A stretch of DNA of 64,000 nt from an uncultured Brevibacillus sp. (GTDB taxonomy: Bacteria; Bacillota; Bacilli; Brevibacillales; Brevibacillaceae), in the NCBI RefSeq assembly GCF_947502445.1, contig NZ_CANMZW010000004.1, positions 248,001 to 312,000 on the forward strand, in the 5' to 3' direction. The notes beneath the pieces were generated by a model. It was not told the DNA's origin and did not search any database. It saw only the letters and a list, made by a program, of their open reading frames with translations. Positions 51,641 to 61,031 of the stretch are shown here, piece by piece; position 1 is the stretch's first letter, and each line of letters begins with the position of its first letter. The position numbers were made by a program, and so were the translations under genes.

Positions 51641-52769
51641 CCATACCACGCTAAGCGACATTCACTGGGAACGGATGCGGGACGGGGAATACGCACGCAG
51701 CTATTTAGAGCCATTGGTGATATCCGACCCATGCCGCTATGTCCAAAATGTCCAGACACGGGTGCTGGCACTAGCCATAGATGATCGAATCATGCCGCTG
51801 ACTATAAATGAGGGGGAGTATGACAACTCCTATGTTTGCTCTCCATATACGCATTATGTAACCTACGCCAAGGAGGAGCTGGATATGCTCGGCTCCCCTG
51901 TATGGAAGGGCTTGTTTTTCCCGCTCCTGTCAGGGCTGGGAGGGTGGATGAAAGCGAGCCAAAGCAATCGGATGGTCATCGTCAACAACTGGCTCCTGTC
52001 GACGAATTTATACCATGAGATGACAGCAGAGGATGCAGAGCAGATTACCGAGTATTGTGTGGAGCGTTTTCCAGATCACATCATTGCGTTTCGCTCTGTT
52101 TGCCGCAAGCTTTGTCCCGATTTCTACGCTGGTCTGCGCCGGGCAGGCTACATCCTGATTCCCAGTCGTTACGTGTATTTGTTTCATCCCGATTGGCCTG
52201 CCCAAGGAAAGTGGCGCGTCCGCAATACGCTGGGGCGAGATCGGCAATTGCTTGCGCGCTCAGGATATCGCATTCTGTCTCATGAGGAGCTGGGCGAAGA
52301 GTACGCCGAGCGAATCGTTGCGTTGTACAACGCTTTGTACCTGGATAAATATTCCCAGCATAACCCGCAGTTTACGACGGAGTTCATCCGGCTGGCGATG
52401 CAAAAAAAGACGCTGACCCTCATCGGACTGGAAAAGGAGGGGAGCCTGGACGGCATCCTCGGTTACTTTCAGCGAAATGGTGTCATGACGACACCCCTGT
52501 TTGGCTATGATACGTCCTTGCCCAAACAGACAGGCTTGTATCGGATGCTGTCCAGTCTCCTCGTCAGGGAAGCGGAGCGCCAAGGAATCCTGCTTCATCA
52601 GAGTGCCGGTGTCGGTGCGTTCAAAGCGGACAGAGGAGCGCTAGGCGAGCCGGAATATACGGCTGTGTACGTCAACCACTTGCCTATATATCGTCGTGGA
52701 ATATGGCAGGTCATGGCTTTCCTACTGGAGAAAATCGGCATCAGGATGGTGGAGAAGTACAAGTTATAG
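51609..52769 (+). CDS. GNAT/FemAB-like acyltransferase, cluster 2
   Basis: A 386-residue protein, homologue of the gene at 18860. Shared blocks are EYARSYLEPLVISDPCRYVQ, YDNSYVCSPYTHYVTYAKEE, VNNWLLSTNLYHEMTAEDAE, LYLDKYSQHNPQFTTEFIRL and NGVMTTPLFGYDTSLPKQTG, ending in GAFKADRGAL. The C-terminal half fits a GNAT/FemAB fold. The start overlaps the adenylating enzyme gene by 32 bases. It is the last gene of the cluster; no strong terminator is seen in 52770-52857, only small hairpins. Confidence 0.7.
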   Translation: MSSSKTIAVHDHTTLSDIHWERMRDGEYARSYLEPLVISDPCRYVQNVQTRVLALAIDDRIMPLTINEGEYDNSYVCSPYTHYVTYAKEELDMLGSPVWKGLFFPLLSGLGGWMKASQSNRMVIVNNWLLSTNLYHEMTAEDAEQITEYCVERFPDHIIAFRSVCRKLCPDFYAGLRRAGYILIPSRYVYLFHPDWPAQGKWRVRNTLGRDRQLLARSGYRILSHEELGEEYAERIVALYNALYLDKYSQHNPQFTTEFIRLAMQKKTLTLIGLEKEGSLDGILGYFQRNGVMTTPLFGYDTSLPKQTGLYRMLSSLLVREAERQGILLHQSAGVGAFKADRGALGEPEYTAVYVNHLPIYRRGIWQVMAFLLEKIGIRMVEKYKL

Positions 52770-52857
52770 CGATTCCCCACACTTCGGTTACTGTCGAAGT
52801 ATCTCTCATGTACACTACGTGTAGCATCTAGTTGCTAGAAATGGGGGAAGCAACAAC

Positions 52858-53745
52858 ATGAATCCGGTTTTGTTCGGTATTTTGGTCGTCATTACGACTT
52901 CGCTGATGGGCTCATCCTTTGCTGTGGGAAAAATCGGGCTGACTTACTTCTCGCCGCTGCTCCTGGTGGGACTTCGTTTTACCCTTGCCGGTTTGTTGAT
53001 GGCCATCTGGGTATGGAAAAAGCCGTTGCCAAAATCGCTCCGGGATTGGGGCAAGATAGGTCTGATCGGATTTTTGCAGACCGCAGCGGTGATGGGCTGT
53101 ATCTTTTTGAGCCTGCGCACAATCACGGCAGGTGAGTCATCCATTTTGACCTTTATGAACCCGCTATTGGTAGTTATCTGGGGGACGCTGTTTTTAGGTG
53201 TATCCTATCGATTGTCACAATGGGCGGGCGTGCTGATTGGAATTTTTGGCGTCTTTATTACGCTTGGCTTTCATCTGCAATGGGAGACAGGGACGCTTTT
53301 TGGAATCGGGTCTGCTGTTTCGTGGTCGATCGCTACGGTTTTGATCAAAAAGTGGGGAGTCCGCTTCAATGTGTGGGTGATGACAGCATATCAAATGCTG
53401 TTCGGGGGCATCCTGTTGCTCCTGATGGGCGTAACCTTGGAGACACCAAAGCTGATCATTACGCCAACATCTCTCGTCATCGTACTATGGCTTGCCATCA
53501 TGGCGTCAATCGTACAATTCGCCACCTGGTTCTTTTTGCTCAATCAAGGCGATCCAGGCAGGACGAGTGCCTTTTTGTTCCTGGCTCCGTTTTTTGGGGT
53601 ACTGTCAGGCTGGGTTCTTCTCGGTGAGGTTGTCAAATGGCATGTGTATGCGGGAGGGCTGCTTATCTTTGTGGGAATTTTCCTCGTCAACTGGACGTTT
53701 GCCCCTGGTAGGAGATTGCAGCAGTCAAAAAGAGAGAGCGCATAG
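52858..53745 (+). CDS. EamA/DMT-family transporter
   Basis: A 295-residue protein with ten membrane helices in two EamA repeats (ILVVITTSLMGSSFAVGKIG to LSQWAGVLIGIFGVFITLGF, then GIGSAVSWSIATVLIKKWGV to AGGLLIFVGIFLVNWTF). Family members export amino acids or metabolites. It lies 88 bases after cluster 2 in the same direction and might export the cluster product, though it may equally be independent. Start ATG follows AATGGGGGAAG. Confidence 0.85.
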   Translation: MNPVLFGILVVITTSLMGSSFAVGKIGLTYFSPLLLVGLRFTLAGLLMAIWVWKKPLPKSLRDWGKIGLIGFLQTAAVMGCIFLSLRTITAGESSILTFMNPLLVVIWGTLFLGVSYRLSQWAGVLIGIFGVFITLGFHLQWETGTLFGIGSAVSWSIATVLIKKWGVRFNVWVMTAYQMLFGGILLLLMGVTLETPKLIITPTSLVIVLWLAIMASIVQFATWFFLLNQGDPGRTSAFLFLAPFFGVLSGWVLLGEVVKWHVYAGGLLIFVGIFLVNWTFAPGRRLQQSKRESA

Positions 53746-53750
53746 AACAA

Positions 53751-53787
53751 CGGGAAGTGACTCTTTTTCAGAGCTGCTTCCCGTCTT
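53751..53787. terminator. Bidirectional terminator between convergent genes
   Basis: CGGGAAG and CTTCCCG with further GACTC/GAGC pairing, followed by a T-rich tail. It lies between the EamA gene and the convergent ArsR gene, overlapping the end of the latter. Confidence 0.7.
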
Positions 53788-54472
53788 CTATTTTCAGGCC
53801 GAATTCGTTGAAAAGACCCGTAGCGCCTTCAGGAGTGATACGAACCGCCCTACCGCCAGGCAGACGCTCGATCCAGCCTAACTCAAACAATCGTTTGGTC
53901 AACGAGGCTCCGAGACTTCCCGCGAGATGGTGGCGCCGCTCACTCCAGTCCAAACATTGTCTTGCAAAACGTCGTTTGCTTTTGGGCTTGCCCTCAACCT
54001 CTACACCGAGTGCCAGCAGCTTTTGTTTGCCTGCTTCGTTCAGTACATAATCCTGTCCAGATGCCTCGATCAGCTGCTGCTCAATCATTTTTTGAGTTAA
54101 CGCAACACCGATTTCACCCGCCAGATGGTCATAGCAAGTTCTGGCGAATCGCATGGCCCGCAATTGATCAGATTCCCGCAAGGAACGAACCGGCTTTGGG
54201 GTAGCAATTGTGAGCAAAGCCTCTAATGCATGAGCGACTTCAGCACTAGCCAGTCGATAATAACGGTGTCTGCCGTGAGATTCGCTGACGAGCAAACCGC
54301 CCTCGACGAGCTTGGACAGATGAGTGCTTGCTGTTTGGGGTGTCACACGTGCTGCACGTGCCAATTCGCTGGCAGGCAAGGCTTTGCCGCTTAATAAACT
54401 GACGAGGATCGAGACGCGAGACGGCTCTCCGATCAAAGAAGCGATCTCCACGATATTTGGACTGGTATTCAA
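53768..54472 (-). CDS. ArsR-family winged-helix regulator
   Basis: A 234-residue regulator. The N-terminal winged helix reads IASLIGEPSRVSILVSLLSG, ALPASELARAARVTPQTAST, HLSKLVEGGLLVSESHGRHR and YYRLAS. The long C-terminal part (LRAMRFARTCYDHLAGEIGV, RRFARQCLDWSERRHHLAGS) is typical of a subgroup of long ArsR proteins with a CYDHLAG motif. TTG start at 54472 with AAAGGGGGT upstream. Ligand unknown; it may regulate the adjacent EamA gene. Confidence 0.85.
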   Translation of the reverse strand: MNTSPNIVEIASLIGEPSRVSILVSLLSGKALPASELARAARVTPQTASTHLSKLVEGGLLVSESHGRHRYYRLASAEVAHALEALLTIATPKPVRSLRESDQLRAMRFARTCYDHLAGEIGVALTQKMIEQQLIEASGQDYVLNEAGKQKLLALGVEVEGKPKSKRRFARQCLDWSERRHHLAGSLGASLTKRLFELGWIERLPGGRAVRITPEGATGLFNEFGLKIEDGKQL

Positions 54473-54686
54473 CCGCTAGTACCCCCTTTATGCTCTCTCC
54501 CTCATTATATACCACAGACAAAAATCAGTAGTAGGTCTATCGTTCTGGCGCCATTCATACATGAATAGGTACATCTAACGAATCGTCATGGAAATGCTCT
54601 ACCATTTTGGAAAAACAAACCATAGTCTAGTAGAATAAGTTCAGGAAGGCTGAATCTTTCTCTGCTGAAAGGAAGAGGTTCTATAG

Positions 54687-55106
54687 ATGAGAATCGCAGT
54701 AACCGTCAAAAGTATCGGTAAACGCAAGAATGCTTTAAGCCGCATTCCTGTTGAGCTTGCACAAACACCTCAGACACTGAGGGAATTGATAGAAGCGTTA
54801 GTAGAGTGGAATATTCGCGGATTGGTAGAAAAGCAGCAAAACATCCCTCTGGTACCGTATTTGACAGAAGGAGAGGTCATAGAGCATGCAGAGACTGGAA
54901 AGGTAGGCTTCGGTGCGATTTACAATGATGCCCTGCCCGATGTTCAAAAAGCGATGGGTACGGCAATCCAGGCTTTTGAAGACGGATTGTACCGTGTATT
55001 TATTTCAGACGAGGAAGCAGAAGCCCTCGAGGCTCCGCTCTCGTTGAAGAACGAGGATGAGGTCGTGTTGATTCGCTTCACAATGCTGGCTGGAAGCTTA
55101 TGGTGA
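54687..55106 (+). CDS. Small partner protein of DUF4132 gene
   Basis: A 139-residue soluble protein: IAVTVKSIGKRKNALSRIPV, ELAQTPQTLRELIEALVEWN, TGKVGFGAIYNDALPDVQKA and DEVVLIRFTMLAGSLW. It ends 13 bases before the DUF4132 gene and shares its ribosome-site spacing, so the two form an operon. I do not recognise a named family. GGAAGAGG precedes the ATG. Confidence 0.7.
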   Translation: MRIAVTVKSIGKRKNALSRIPVELAQTPQTLRELIEALVEWNIRGLVEKQQNIPLVPYLTEGEVIEHAETGKVGFGAIYNDALPDVQKAMGTAIQAFEDGLYRVFISDEEAEALEAPLSLKNEDEVVLIRFTMLAGSLW

Positions 55107-55119
55107 GAGGAGCAATGAG

Positions 55120-58100
55120 ATGAATAAAGAGGATCAAAACCAAGTGGCACGGGAAATTTTGCATGAAAAAGCAGAGGGCATGGCAAAAGATTTGCAACCT
55201 CTTGCACACTTGTTGATCGGAATGAGTGAAACGGGGCACATCGATGCCGAAGTGATGGAGCAGTGTAAAAAGAATTTGATAGAAATGGCCGCTGGTGAAG
55301 AAGACCGTTTATTTGAGCCGCTCGTTTGTGTACTCGAGCAACTGGCAAACAAAGAGCAGGCAGATGTGCTTCGTCATATCATCGATCATGCAGTTGAGTA
55401 TCCATACGCGCAGGGATACTACCGACGACCGTTTCGAACGACTGAGGCTGCCCTGCATATGGAACGGATCATCCAAAGAACAGCTGCTCTGCTGCTTATG
55501 GACAGAAAGCAATTCAAGCTGATTGACTTTTTAAGCGAAGCAGATTATGCCCCAGGGAGGGAATATTACCTCAAGGTGGCAATCGGCGATCTCATCGGCT
55601 ATGAGCTGGACCGTGGAAACGAGCAGGTACGGAATGCCTTGACGAACATCATTTACGGGGACAACCAGACTGCTCTCTTATCCCACGAGATGATCAAGGG
55701 TATTTTCCTAAGCCATCAGGAAGACATGTACCAGATGGTTGGGGAGCTGCTTAAAGCTGCCAGGCTGCAAGAGGGCCTGCGTCAGAGCATCGTAGAGCGG
55801 ATGGACGAGGGAACGCTATCGGCAAATCTGCACATCCTCAAGCTGATCATTGACGAAGGCTATATTCGCTACAGCTCTGTGGTGCGTGCATTGGGAGTCT
55901 GGACAGGCATGAATCTGGAGGCAGCCAATCAGCGTGTGGCTGGTCAGTTGATCGAGCAGGTGTATCGGGCATTGACAGAGGACGAGCTGCGCGTGCAATG
56001 GCAGGACAGCAGTAATGCCAACGAGATCTTTATCGCACTCTGGGCAAGTGCCGTCTATGAGGAAAGAGACCTGTACGAGAGCATCGAACGTTTGATGAAA
56101 CAAGGCCAGCGTCACCAGAAAATCGTTGCCCAATACGTACTTGTCAACAGCCAAAACCGCGAGCTGCGGATGCGTCTGGCCAGAGAACAGCTTGATGTGA
56201 CCGATCCAGAGCTGCAATATTGGGTGCTGACCAATTATTGCTACAACTACTTTCCGATCTGGCGGCGGCCTGGAGCGGCAGCGGACGAGCCGACGATTCG
56301 GTTCGACCGTACGGAAGCGTTGGAGGACAAAAACGAGCGTATTCGGGACTTCCAGCAGTTGCTTGCCATGTTTGACAATATGGCTAAAGAGTACTCTTCA
56401 CCATCCAAAGCACTCGATTTTGTACATGTCCAGTACACCTCTGATTTGCCTGTCGAAAAGATGCTTTATTTGACTGCGTACGATATGGACGAGGGCTTCA
56501 TTGAACAGCTGATCTCCCGCAAGGAAAGGCTGAGCCCTGACCAACGCGGAGCTTTATTGTCCCACTTTATGGCTAACAAGAACAATCCGGTGCTACGCGC
56601 ATTTATTCTGGAGAGCTTGACAGATAAAAGTATGAAAAACCGTGAGCATGCGCTGGAGCAATTAAAAGACACAGTGCTCACAGATGATGAGCTAAGCCAA
56701 ATGGAGGAATTGCTGAAGCTGAAGACCGGATCGCTACGTCAGAGCACGATCGGAGTCTTGCTGCTGCAGCAGGAAGAGAATGTGGCGGCTTCCCTGACAC
56801 GATTGCTCCAGGCAGGAAACGAGCTGCAACGGCTGGGTGGACTAGAGGTGCTGGTTGAAATCGGGAAAGACACGGAGCGCCAAGAGCAATTGACTCGGTT
56901 GCAGCCTTTGACAGCGTTGATCAAGGAACCGACAGGCAAAGAACAGGCAATGCTAGACAGTCTGGGGCAAAAGAGCGGGACAAGCAAAGAAGATGGCTTC
57001 GGCTTGTTTGATCCTGCAGCTACAGAACCGTGGCTGTTGGAAAAGAAGGACGCCGGGGAATTTTCGCTGCAAAAGGACGTGTTCACCCTTACGCAGGAGA
57101 GGGCCAAGAAATTTTTACAGGGCTTGGATGAGCTGGTCCATAAGCATCGCGATGTGGAATATGTATCTGAATACTACTCCGGTTACAAGGATACGCTCCT
57201 GATTGGCGTGAATCTGCGAGAGACAAGGAACTTTTATAACGGGGAAGATGAGGAGGAAGCAGTCTCCTATTTGGAGCGCTACCCGTTGCACGAAGAGTGG
57301 CGTGCGTATTTGGAGCAGAACCAGCCTACGTCACAGGAGCTGATGCAGCTGTACTTTTACACGGTACTGAAATCATTCGATTATACGCTCGACCATTTTT
57401 ATAGTGCCTTCTCGGATGAAATGGATTACTCGGAACTCCGAAAGCACAAGCTTTTGGAAGGCACGCGCAAGGCGTATATAGAAAAGGTATATCCGCTTTC
57501 GGTGCTAGTAGAAATTCAGGACGTATTTAAGGAATTGACCTACACTGATCAGGTTTGTCAATTAGTTCGCGCCTTCTACTTGGACACGGATAAAAAAGAA
57601 ACGTTTGCGATTACGAATCTGGCAACAATCAAGCTGATTCAGGAAACGGAAGCATGGGATGCCAAGCAAAGGCGGGGCGTATTTGAGCTGGTGACAAGAC
57701 CTTGGCTTGGTATGACGCGCAACCGTGTCCATGATGAGGAGTCATTCCGAGCCTATTATCACACAGCCTTTGCCTTTGATCAGATGGTCGATACAACGCG
57801 CCAAAGCTCATCGATTTCGCTGGAGGAAAGATTGCGCGCCATTGAAAAAGGCATCATTGGAGATAACGAGCTGTATAAAGCGCTGCTTGGCAGCTTTGAC
57901 AGCCGTAGCTATATATGGAGTCTGACCTCTGGACACAATGGCAAGCTAGAGGAGAGTTCAAAGGTAATCGCGATTCGGAATACAGTAGTGGATCGCATCG
58001 TCAGCATCGAGCTGACTCGAGGCGATCTGCCTACAGAAGTGACAACTTTTGTGACCAGGGTCCTGCGTATTGAAGGAATGGAATATTGGGTGCGTATTTT

Positions 58101-60093
58101 GGCGGGGCTTGACCGGGATGCATTCGTACGCGGATACATATCCGGCTACGACGAAAACCTGACGAAAAAGGAAGCCTTCAGTCATCTGCTGAAAAATTGC
58201 CATCCACGTGCTGGCGAAGATGCCGCGATGCTGGGCAAGCTGCTCAAAGAGCATAGAGGAATCACGGAGAAGCGCCTGCTTGAGGCGGCGATGTACGCAC
58301 CTCAGTGGATCGAAATTGTTGCAGAGCATTTGGGCTGGGAAGGCTTGCGTAGTGCAGCCTGGTATTTCCACGCCCATATCAACGAGAGCTTCTCTGCCGA
58401 AAAAGAGACAGTCGTCGCTCACTATTCTCCCATCACACCGAAAGATTTCAACGATGGGGCATTTGATATTGGCTGGTTCCAGGAGGCGTATCAGACCCTC
58501 GGGGAAAAGCGCTTCAAGCTGCTGTATGAGTGTGCCAAGTACATTTCCGCAGGTGCCAACCATCGCCGTTCCCAGCTGTTTGCGGATGCGACGCTGGGTA
58601 AGCTGGAACTGGTAGAAATGAGGGCGTCTGCCGCTGAGAAGCGAAACAAGGATCATTTGCTTAGCTATAGCTTGATTCCGCTGAGCGTAAAACGGGAGCA
58701 GGATCTGCGGGAGCGCTATGATTTCATTCAGCAGTTCCTTATGCAGAGCAAGAAATTTGGTGCGCAGCGCAGAGCAAGTGAAGGCATCGCCTCGCATATC
58801 GCCTTGGACAATCTGGCACGCAATGCCGGGTACAGAGATGTTACGCGTTTGAAATGGGATATGGAAGCACGCAAGGTGGATGAGATGAAAGCACACTTCG
58901 AGCCGCATTCCCTGGATGAGGAGACGACGGTACAGCTGGTTGTTGACGATGAGGGGCAAGCGGAGATCAAAATAAGCCGCAAGGGCAAGGAGCTCAAGTC
59001 TGTTCCAGCGAAACATAAGAAGGATGAGTATATCCTTTCGTTAAAAGAAATGAAGTCGGAGCTTACCGAGCAGTACCGCAGGGCGCGCCAAGAGCTGGAG
59101 CGCTCCATGACAACAGGCAATTCTTTTACCGGCAAGGAATTGGCAGGCTTGGACGGCAATCCGGTTATTCGTCCGATGCTCCGCTCTCTGGTCTTCAAGT
59201 TTGGGGATCATCTGGGGTACTATGAGGGAGAAATCGAATCGCTCCGTGACCCGTCAGGCAAGCTTGTCGGTTTGACGGACGAGGATGAAGTGCAGATTGC
59301 CCATCCCGTGCATCTGTACAAGAGTGGGCAGTGGAGTACATTCCAGCGTGACCTGTTCGACAGAGAGCTGCGCCAGCCATTCAAGCAGGTGTTTCGCGAG
59401 CTGTACGTACCAAACGCTGACGAGCTTGCACATGCGACTCATTCCCGCCGCTATGCGGGCTATCAGGTTCAACCGAAAAAGACAGTGGCTCTCCTGAGAG
59501 GCAGACAATGGACCGTCAGCTATGAGGAAGGCTTGCAAAAAGTGTTTTATACAGAAAATCTGATTGCGAGTCTGTATGCCATGGCCGATTGGTTTTCTCC
59601 GTCTGATACGGAAGCGCCTACCCTTGAGGTCATTTCGTTCAAGGATCGTACGACGTACCAAAGCGTAGGACTGGATCAAGTTCCACCGGTCTTGTTCTCC
59701 GAGGTGATGAGAGACGTAGATCTTGTCGTGAGCGTTGCTCATGTTGGCGGGGTAGACCCAGAAGCGAGCTTGACGACGATCGAGATGCGCCATGCGATCG
59801 TTCAGGAATCGCTTCGTCTGTTGAAGCTGAAAAATGTAAGGCTGGACGGAAATTACGCGCGTGTAGATGGAAGTCTTGGAGAGTTTGCCGTGCATTTGGG
59901 TAGCGGAATGGTTTATAAGCAGGCAACGGGTGCTCTGCATATTATTCCGGTTCATTCGCAGCATCGGGGACGCATCTTCCTGCCGTTCCTCGACGAAGAT
60001 CCGAAGACAGCAGAGATCTTATCCAAAATCGTCATGCTGGCAGAGGATACGAAAATCAAGGACCCACAAATATTGATGCAGCTGCAAAGCTAG
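55120..60093 (+). CDS. Very large DUF4132-domain protein
   Basis: A 1657-residue soluble, acidic and mostly helical protein. HEAT-like helical segments fill the first two thirds (ENVAASLTRLLQAGNELQRL, GGLEVLVEIGKDTERQEQLT). The DUF4132 region is around residues 1180-1400 (VTRLKWDMEARKVDEMKAHF, QLVVDDEGQAEIKISRKGKE). The last 250 residues (QIAHPVHLYKSGQWSTFQRD, VDLVVSVAHVGGVDPEASLT) form the C-terminal domain usually found with it. E. coli relatives are MolR/YehI and WGR-type proteins; their function is not established. GAGAGGAGC precedes the ATG. At 5 kb it is by far the largest gene here. A terminator follows. Confidence 0.85.
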   Translation: MNKEDQNQVAREILHEKAEGMAKDLQPLAHLLIGMSETGHIDAEVMEQCKKNLIEMAAGEEDRLFEPLVCVLEQLANKEQADVLRHIIDHAVEYPYAQGYYRRPFRTTEAALHMERIIQRTAALLLMDRKQFKLIDFLSEADYAPGREYYLKVAIGDLIGYELDRGNEQVRNALTNIIYGDNQTALLSHEMIKGIFLSHQEDMYQMVGELLKAARLQEGLRQSIVERMDEGTLSANLHILKLIIDEGYIRYSSVVRALGVWTGMNLEAANQRVAGQLIEQVYRALTEDELRVQWQDSSNANEIFIALWASAVYEERDLYESIERLMKQGQRHQKIVAQYVLVNSQNRELRMRLAREQLDVTDPELQYWVLTNYCYNYFPIWRRPGAAADEPTIRFDRTEALEDKNERIRDFQQLLAMFDNMAKEYSSPSKALDFVHVQYTSDLPVEKMLYLTAYDMDEGFIEQLISRKERLSPDQRGALLSHFMANKNNPVLRAFILESLTDKSMKNREHALEQLKDTVLTDDELSQMEELLKLKTGSLRQSTIGVLLLQQEENVAASLTRLLQAGNELQRLGGLEVLVEIGKDTERQEQLTRLQPLTALIKEPTGKEQAMLDSLGQKSGTSKEDGFGLFDPAATEPWLLEKKDAGEFSLQKDVFTLTQERAKKFLQGLDELVHKHRDVEYVSEYYSGYKDTLLIGVNLRETRNFYNGEDEEEAVSYLERYPLHEEWRAYLEQNQPTSQELMQLYFYTVLKSFDYTLDHFYSAFSDEMDYSELRKHKLLEGTRKAYIEKVYPLSVLVEIQDVFKELTYTDQVCQLVRAFYLDTDKKETFAITNLATIKLIQETEAWDAKQRRGVFELVTRPWLGMTRNRVHDEESFRAYYHTAFAFDQMVDTTRQSSSISLEERLRAIEKGIIGDNELYKALLGSFDSRSYIWSLTSGHNGKLEESSKVIAIRNTVVDRIVSIELTRGDLPTEVTTFVTRVLRIEGMEYWVRILAGLDRDAFVRGYISGYDENLTKKEAFSHLLKNCHPRAGEDAAMLGKLLKEHRGITEKRLLEAAMYAPQWIEIVAEHLGWEGLRSAAWYFHAHINESFSAEKETVVAHYSPITPKDFNDGAFDIGWFQEAYQTLGEKRFKLLYECAKYISAGANHRRSQLFADATLGKLELVEMRASAAEKRNKDHLLSYSLIPLSVKREQDLRERYDFIQQFLMQSKKFGAQRRASEGIASHIALDNLARNAGYRDVTRLKWDMEARKVDEMKAHFEPHSLDEETTVQLVVDDEGQAEIKISRKGKELKSVPAKHKKDEYILSLKEMKSELTEQYRRARQELERSMTTGNSFTGKELAGLDGNPVIRPMLRSLVFKFGDHLGYYEGEIESLRDPSGKLVGLTDEDEVQIAHPVHLYKSGQWSTFQRDLFDRELRQPFKQVFRELYVPNADELAHATHSRRYAGYQVQPKKTVALLRGRQWTVSYEEGLQKVFYTENLIASLYAMADWFSPSDTEAPTLEVISFKDRTTYQSVGLDQVPPVLFSEVMRDVDLVVSVAHVGGVDPEASLTTIEMRHAIVQESLRLLKLKNVRLDGNYARVDGSLGEFAVHLGSGMVYKQATGALHIIPVHSQHRGRIFLPFLDEDPKTAEILSKIVMLAEDTKIKDPQILMQLQS

Positions 60094-60112
60094 AGCAGCT
60101 GGATAAAGAAAT

Positions 60113-60170
60113 CCCCTCTGCGATTGGGAAGGTAAGCATTTTTCCAAGAGGATAGAGGGGAATTTTTATT
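60113..60170 (+). terminator. Rho-independent terminator
   Basis: CCCCTCT (60113-60119) pairs with AGAGGGG (60154-60160), with an inner TTGGGAA/TTTCCAA pair, followed by AATTTTTATT. It ends the DUF4132 operon. Confidence 0.75.
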
Positions 60171-60192
60171 AGACGAAAGGAGCTTGTAGTTG

Positions 60193-60981
60193 ATGAATAA
60201 TATGAATCTCGTAAATATACCGGAGGAAGCGATTCAAGCATTAAAGGTTGTGGAGGAGTTACTTGATAGAACGATAGTGGGTGTATATCTATTCGGCTCT
60301 ACAGTAATGGGTGGCTTGCGTATGAACAGTGATGTAGATGTTCTCGTGGTTGTGAACCATCGTTTATCTGAAGAAACTCGAAGAAAGCTAACAGATCGAT
60401 TACTGCTAATATCAGGAAGGATAGGGAATACAGCTTCTGTGCGCCCACTTGAAGTCACGGTGATTAACCATGGGGATGTTGTCCCTTGGAGTTATCCTCC
60501 GAAAAATGAATATATCTATGGTGAGTGGCTGAGGGATGATTTTGAGAAAGGACGAGTACCAAAGCCAGCTTATGATCCTGATTTGGCAATTGTATTAGCA
60601 CAAGTTAGAAAGAATAGCCTCACTCTTTTTGGTCCGCACGCTTCTGATATGCTTGACCCCGTGCCGATGACAGATATTCGCAGAGCGATTATGGAGTCTT
60701 TGCCAGGATTGATAGGGGGTACTCATGGTGACGAACGTAACGTGATTTTAACTCTTGCTAGAATGTGGTTAACGGTGGCTGTTGGTGAAATCGCTCCAAA
60801 AGATGTGGCTGCAAAATGGGCTATCCCGCAGTTACCTGCCGAGCATGCGGATGTACTCGACATAGCCAGAAAGGCCTATCGAGGAGAGTGTGTGGATAAC
60901 TGGGAAGGAAGGGAGCCCGAGGTGACAGCACTCGTCAATCATATGAAAAACGCAATAGAGTCTTATTTTGGTGATCAATAA
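60193..60981 (+). CDS. Aminoglycoside nucleotidyltransferase, AadA/ANT(9)-like
   Basis: A 262-residue enzyme. The nucleotidyltransferase core reads IVGVYLFGSTVMGGLRMNSD then VDVLVVV, with the catalytic GS and DxD. The C-terminal helical domain (IGGTHGDERNVILTLARMWL, EIAPKDVAAKWAIPQLPAEH) is that of AadA/ANT(3'')-ANT(9) enzymes, which adenylylate streptomycin and/or spectinomycin. Which drug is used cannot be read. AAAGGAG is upstream; ATG 60193 and TTG 60190 are both possible starts. It has its own terminator and lies in stable chromosome, so it is probably intrinsic rather than carried by a cassette. Confidence 0.9.
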   Translation: MNNMNLVNIPEEAIQALKVVEELLDRTIVGVYLFGSTVMGGLRMNSDVDVLVVVNHRLSEETRRKLTDRLLLISGRIGNTASVRPLEVTVINHGDVVPWSYPPKNEYIYGEWLRDDFEKGRVPKPAYDPDLAIVLAQVRKNSLTLFGPHASDMLDPVPMTDIRRAIMESLPGLIGGTHGDERNVILTLARMWLTVAVGEIAPKDVAAKWAIPQLPAEHADVLDIARKAYRGECVDNWEGREPEVTALVNHMKNAIESYFGDQ

Positions 60982-60996
60982 CGTATATAAAAGGAA

Positions 60997-61022
60997 TCCC
61001 CTAGATGTGTTTGTCTAGGGGA
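60997..61022. terminator. Terminator between convergent genes
   Basis: TCCCCTAGA (60997-61005) pairs perfectly with TCTAGGGGA (61014-61022). No long T-run on either side, but it lies between two convergent stop codons. Confidence 0.6.
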
Positions 61023-61031
61023 ATGAATTCA

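Noticed and set aside
55816..59964. Long reverse-strand frames inside the DUF4132 gene, up to 352 codons
   Set aside because: Typical antisense shadows of a long gene; no ribosome sites or family motifs.
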